A stretch of DNA of 23,048 nt from a virus. Made by a program: the position numbers and the translations under genes. The notes beneath the pieces were generated by a model. That model did no database searches. It was not told the origin of the DNA and worked only from the letters and a program-made list of their open reading frames with translations. Below are positions 22,601 through 23,048 of the stretch, piece by piece. Positions within the stretch are counted from its first letter, which is position 1. Each line of letters starts with the position of its first letter. The DNA is taken from IMG/VR virus record IMGVR_UViG_3300031857_001463, positions 1 to 23,048 of that record. One strand, 5' to 3'.

Positions 22601-23048
22601 GACGGTAGCTCAGGAACATCAGGCTCAAGTGGAACAGATGGTAGCTCAGGAACTTCAGGTTCATCAGGAACAGATGGTTCAAGCGGAACTTCAGGTTCAT
22701 CAGGAACTTCTGGCTCAAGTGGAACTTCTGGTTCATCAGGAACTGACGGTTCAAGCGGAACTTCTGGTTCATCAGGAACAGATGGTAGTTCAGGAACTTC
22801 TGGTTCATCAGGAACAGATGGTTCAAGTGGGACTTCTGGTTCATCAGGAACAGACGGTAGCTCAGGAACTTCTGGTTCATCAGGAACATCAGGTTCATCA
22901 GGTAGTTCAGGAACATCAGGTTCATCAGGTAGTTCAGGAACAGATGGTTCAAGTGGGACTTCTGGTTCATCAGGAACAGATGGCTCAAGTGGGACTTCAG
23001 GTTCTTCAGGAACATCTGGTTCTTCAGGAACATCTGGTTCAAGTGGAA
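19676..23048 (+). CDS. Collagen-like (Gly-X-Y) tail fibre protein, 3' end outside window
   Basis: An open frame of at least 1124 codons from ATG 19676 to the window edge with no stop codon. Residues 1-45 (MATTRITDLPIV, then PQDILYIVTDFTGG and QITFSAL) match the short N-terminal attachment domain common to phage tail fibres. From residue 50 on the protein is an unbroken Gly-X-Y array built almost only from GSS, GTS, GTD, GID and GVD triplets, with no proline. Collagen-like regions in phage fibres form rigid trimeric stalks; without proline the stability must come from other contacts, which is inference. A receptor-binding or trimerisation tip is expected beyond the window. Long antisense frames here are by-products of codon composition. 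Because the array is repetitive, its true length in the genome may differ from the assembled length. Confidence 0.9.
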   Translation, partial: MATTRITDLPIVSGASPQDILYIVTDFTGGTSGTSGQITFSALTASITGGTSGSSGTSGSSGTSGVDGSSGTSGIDGSSGTSGVDGSSGTSGTDGSSGTSGTDGSSGTSGSSGTDGSSGTSGIDGSSGTSGIDGSSGTSGVDGSSGTSGIDGSSGTSGTDGSSGTSGTDGSSGTSGIDGSSGTSGIDGSSGTSGIDGSSGTSGIDGSSGTSGTDGSSGTSGIDGSSGTSGTDGSSGTSGIDGSSGTSGISGVDGTDGSSGSSGTSGTDGSSGTSGIDGSSGTSGTDGSSGTSGVDGSSGTSGTDGSSGTSGIDGSSGTSGTDGSSGTSGVDGSSGTSGTDGSSGTSGIDGSSGTSGIDGSSGTSGTDGSSGTSGTDGSSGTSGSSGTDGSSGTSGSSGTDGSSGTSGSSGTDGSSGTSGSSGTDGSSGTSGSSGTDGSSGTSGSSGTDGSSGTSGSSGTDGSSGTSGSSGTDGSSGTSGSSGTDGSSGTSGIDGSSGTSGSSGTDGSSGTSGSSGTSGSSGSSGTSGSSGSSGTSGIDGSSGTSGIDGSSGTSGTSGISGVNGTSGSSGSSGTSGSSGISGTDGSSGTSGSSGTDGSSGTSGSSGTDGSSGTSGSSGTDGSSGTSGSSGTDGSSGTSGSSGTDGSSGTSGSSGTSGSSGTDGSSGTSGSSGTDGSSGTSGSSGTSGSSGTDGSSGTSGSSGTSGSSGTDGSSGTSGIDGSSGTSGSSGTDGSSGTSGSSGTDGSSGTSGSSGTDGSSGTSGSSGTDGSSGTSGSSGTDGSSGTSGSSGTDGSSGTSGSSGTDGSSGTSGSSGTDGSSGTSGSSGTSGSSGTDGSSGTSGSSGTDGSSGTSGSSGTDGSSGTSGSSGTDGSSGTSGSSGTDGSSGTSGSSGTDGSSGTSGSSGTDGSSGTSGSSGTDGSSGTSGSSGTDGSSGTSGSSGTDGSSGTSGSSGTDGSSGTSGSSGTDGSSGTSGSSGTDGSSGTSGSSGTDGSSGTSGSSGTDGSSGTSGSSGTSGSSGTSGSSGTDGSSGTSGSSGTDGSSGTSGSSGTDGSSGTSGSSGTDGSSGTSGSSGTSGSSGSSGTSGSSGSSGTDGSSGTSGSSGTDGSSGTSGSSGTSGSSGTSGSSG
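20519..20736 (+). repeat. 108-nt period direct duplication within the fibre array
   Basis: Positions 20519-20628 and 20627-20736 read identically by eye, with a 108-nt period equal to four 27-nt units (36 residues). The identity includes synonymous sites, so the duplication is recent. Confidence 0.8.
21497..21604 (+). repeat. Near-identical 36-nt tandem units in the fibre array
   Basis: Three consecutive 36-nt units (21497, 21533 and 21569) encode GSSGTSGSSGTD; the first two are identical and the third differs at the GGG-ACG/GGA-ACA codons. Confidence 0.78.
21956..22099 (+). repeat. Four near-identical 36-nt tandem units in the fibre array
   Basis: Units starting at 21956, 21992, 22028 and 22064 encode GSSGTDGSSGTS. 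The second and third are identical; the first differs by GGC for GGT and the fourth by ACG for ACT. This indicates recent slippage or unequal recombination. Confidence 0.82.

Larger units (their letters stand above)
19823..23048 (+). repeat. Gly-X-Y coding repeat array
   Basis: More than 3.2 kb of in-frame 9-nt triplet repeats with two higher-order periods. The first part is mostly 27-nt units (GSSGTS plus G-I/V/T-D); from about 20800 on, 36-nt units (GSSGTDGSSGTS) dominate. Interrupting GISGVDGTD and GISGVNGTS segments at about 20417-20443 and 21341-21370 mark block boundaries. The array continues past the window end. Confidence 0.93.

Noticed and set aside
19929-23042. Other long open frames within the fibre array on both strands (for example 19971-21323 and 21366-23042 minus, 20667-21152 and 21360-21827 plus)
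   Set aside because: They are shifted-frame readings of the same repeat; they have no start context or domain of their own.
1-23048. Contractile injection system (tailocin or PVC-like) on a bacterial chromosome instead of a phage
   Set aside because: The T4-like gp7-type protein, ribonucleotide reductase, very large fibre genes and lack of any ATPase or toxin genes in view favour a phage, although sheath, tube and capsid genes are outside the window.

Overview
The window looks like the late structural module of a tailed, contractile-tailed (myovirus, T4-related) phage, probably uncultured and probably infecting a Bacteroidota host. The T4-like assignment rests on two clear baseplate wedge proteins (gp25/GpW-like and gp6/baseplate-J-like) and a third protein with the gp7/P2-gpI 'SKGTRR' core. 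The host inference rests on seven SprB-type adhesin repeats, a small DUF5522-like cysteine protein typical of Bacteroidota, AT-rich DNA, and gene starts that almost all lack Shine-Dalgarno sequences. No integrase, tRNA, CRISPR array, insertion sequence or minus-strand gene was found; every supported gene is on the + strand and the window is almost wholly coding.

Layout: (1) 1-751 is the end of a metabolic segment: the 3' part of an adenosylcobalamin-dependent (class II, NrdJ-type) ribonucleotide reductase, then a 62-aa cysteine-rich protein whose first codons contain a terminator-like hairpin. (2) 772-3089 holds the gp25-like and gp6-like wedge genes. (3) 3177-12974 holds five genes I cannot name: a 1768-aa protein with a carboxypeptidase-regulatory-like domain and three hydrophobic segments, then proteins of 566, about 267, 361 (with a PKD-like motif) and 302 aa. 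(4) 12974-15958 encodes a 994-aa gp7/gpI-like wedge protein. (5) 15958-23048 is a surface/fibre block: a seven-repeat SprB-like protein, a 111-aa protein, a 369-aa protein with two Thr/Pro-rich linkers, and the first 1124 residues of a Gly-X-Y (collagen-like) fibre that runs off the window.

The genes probably form a few co-transcribed runs. Most junctions are 1-nt stop/start overlaps (TAATG, TGATG) or very short gaps. All five gaps of 20 nt or more carry TATTTAT shortly before the next start codon, a candidate late-promoter or leader signal. The wedge proteins would build the baseplate, the unknown genes between gp6-like and gp7-like are likely additional baseplate or virion parts, and the repeat-rich proteins would form its outer, host-contacting fibres. 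The most notable new observation is a 94-residue C-terminal domain shared by the gp7-like protein and the adjacent SprB-repeat protein, which may be a docking or oligomerisation module.
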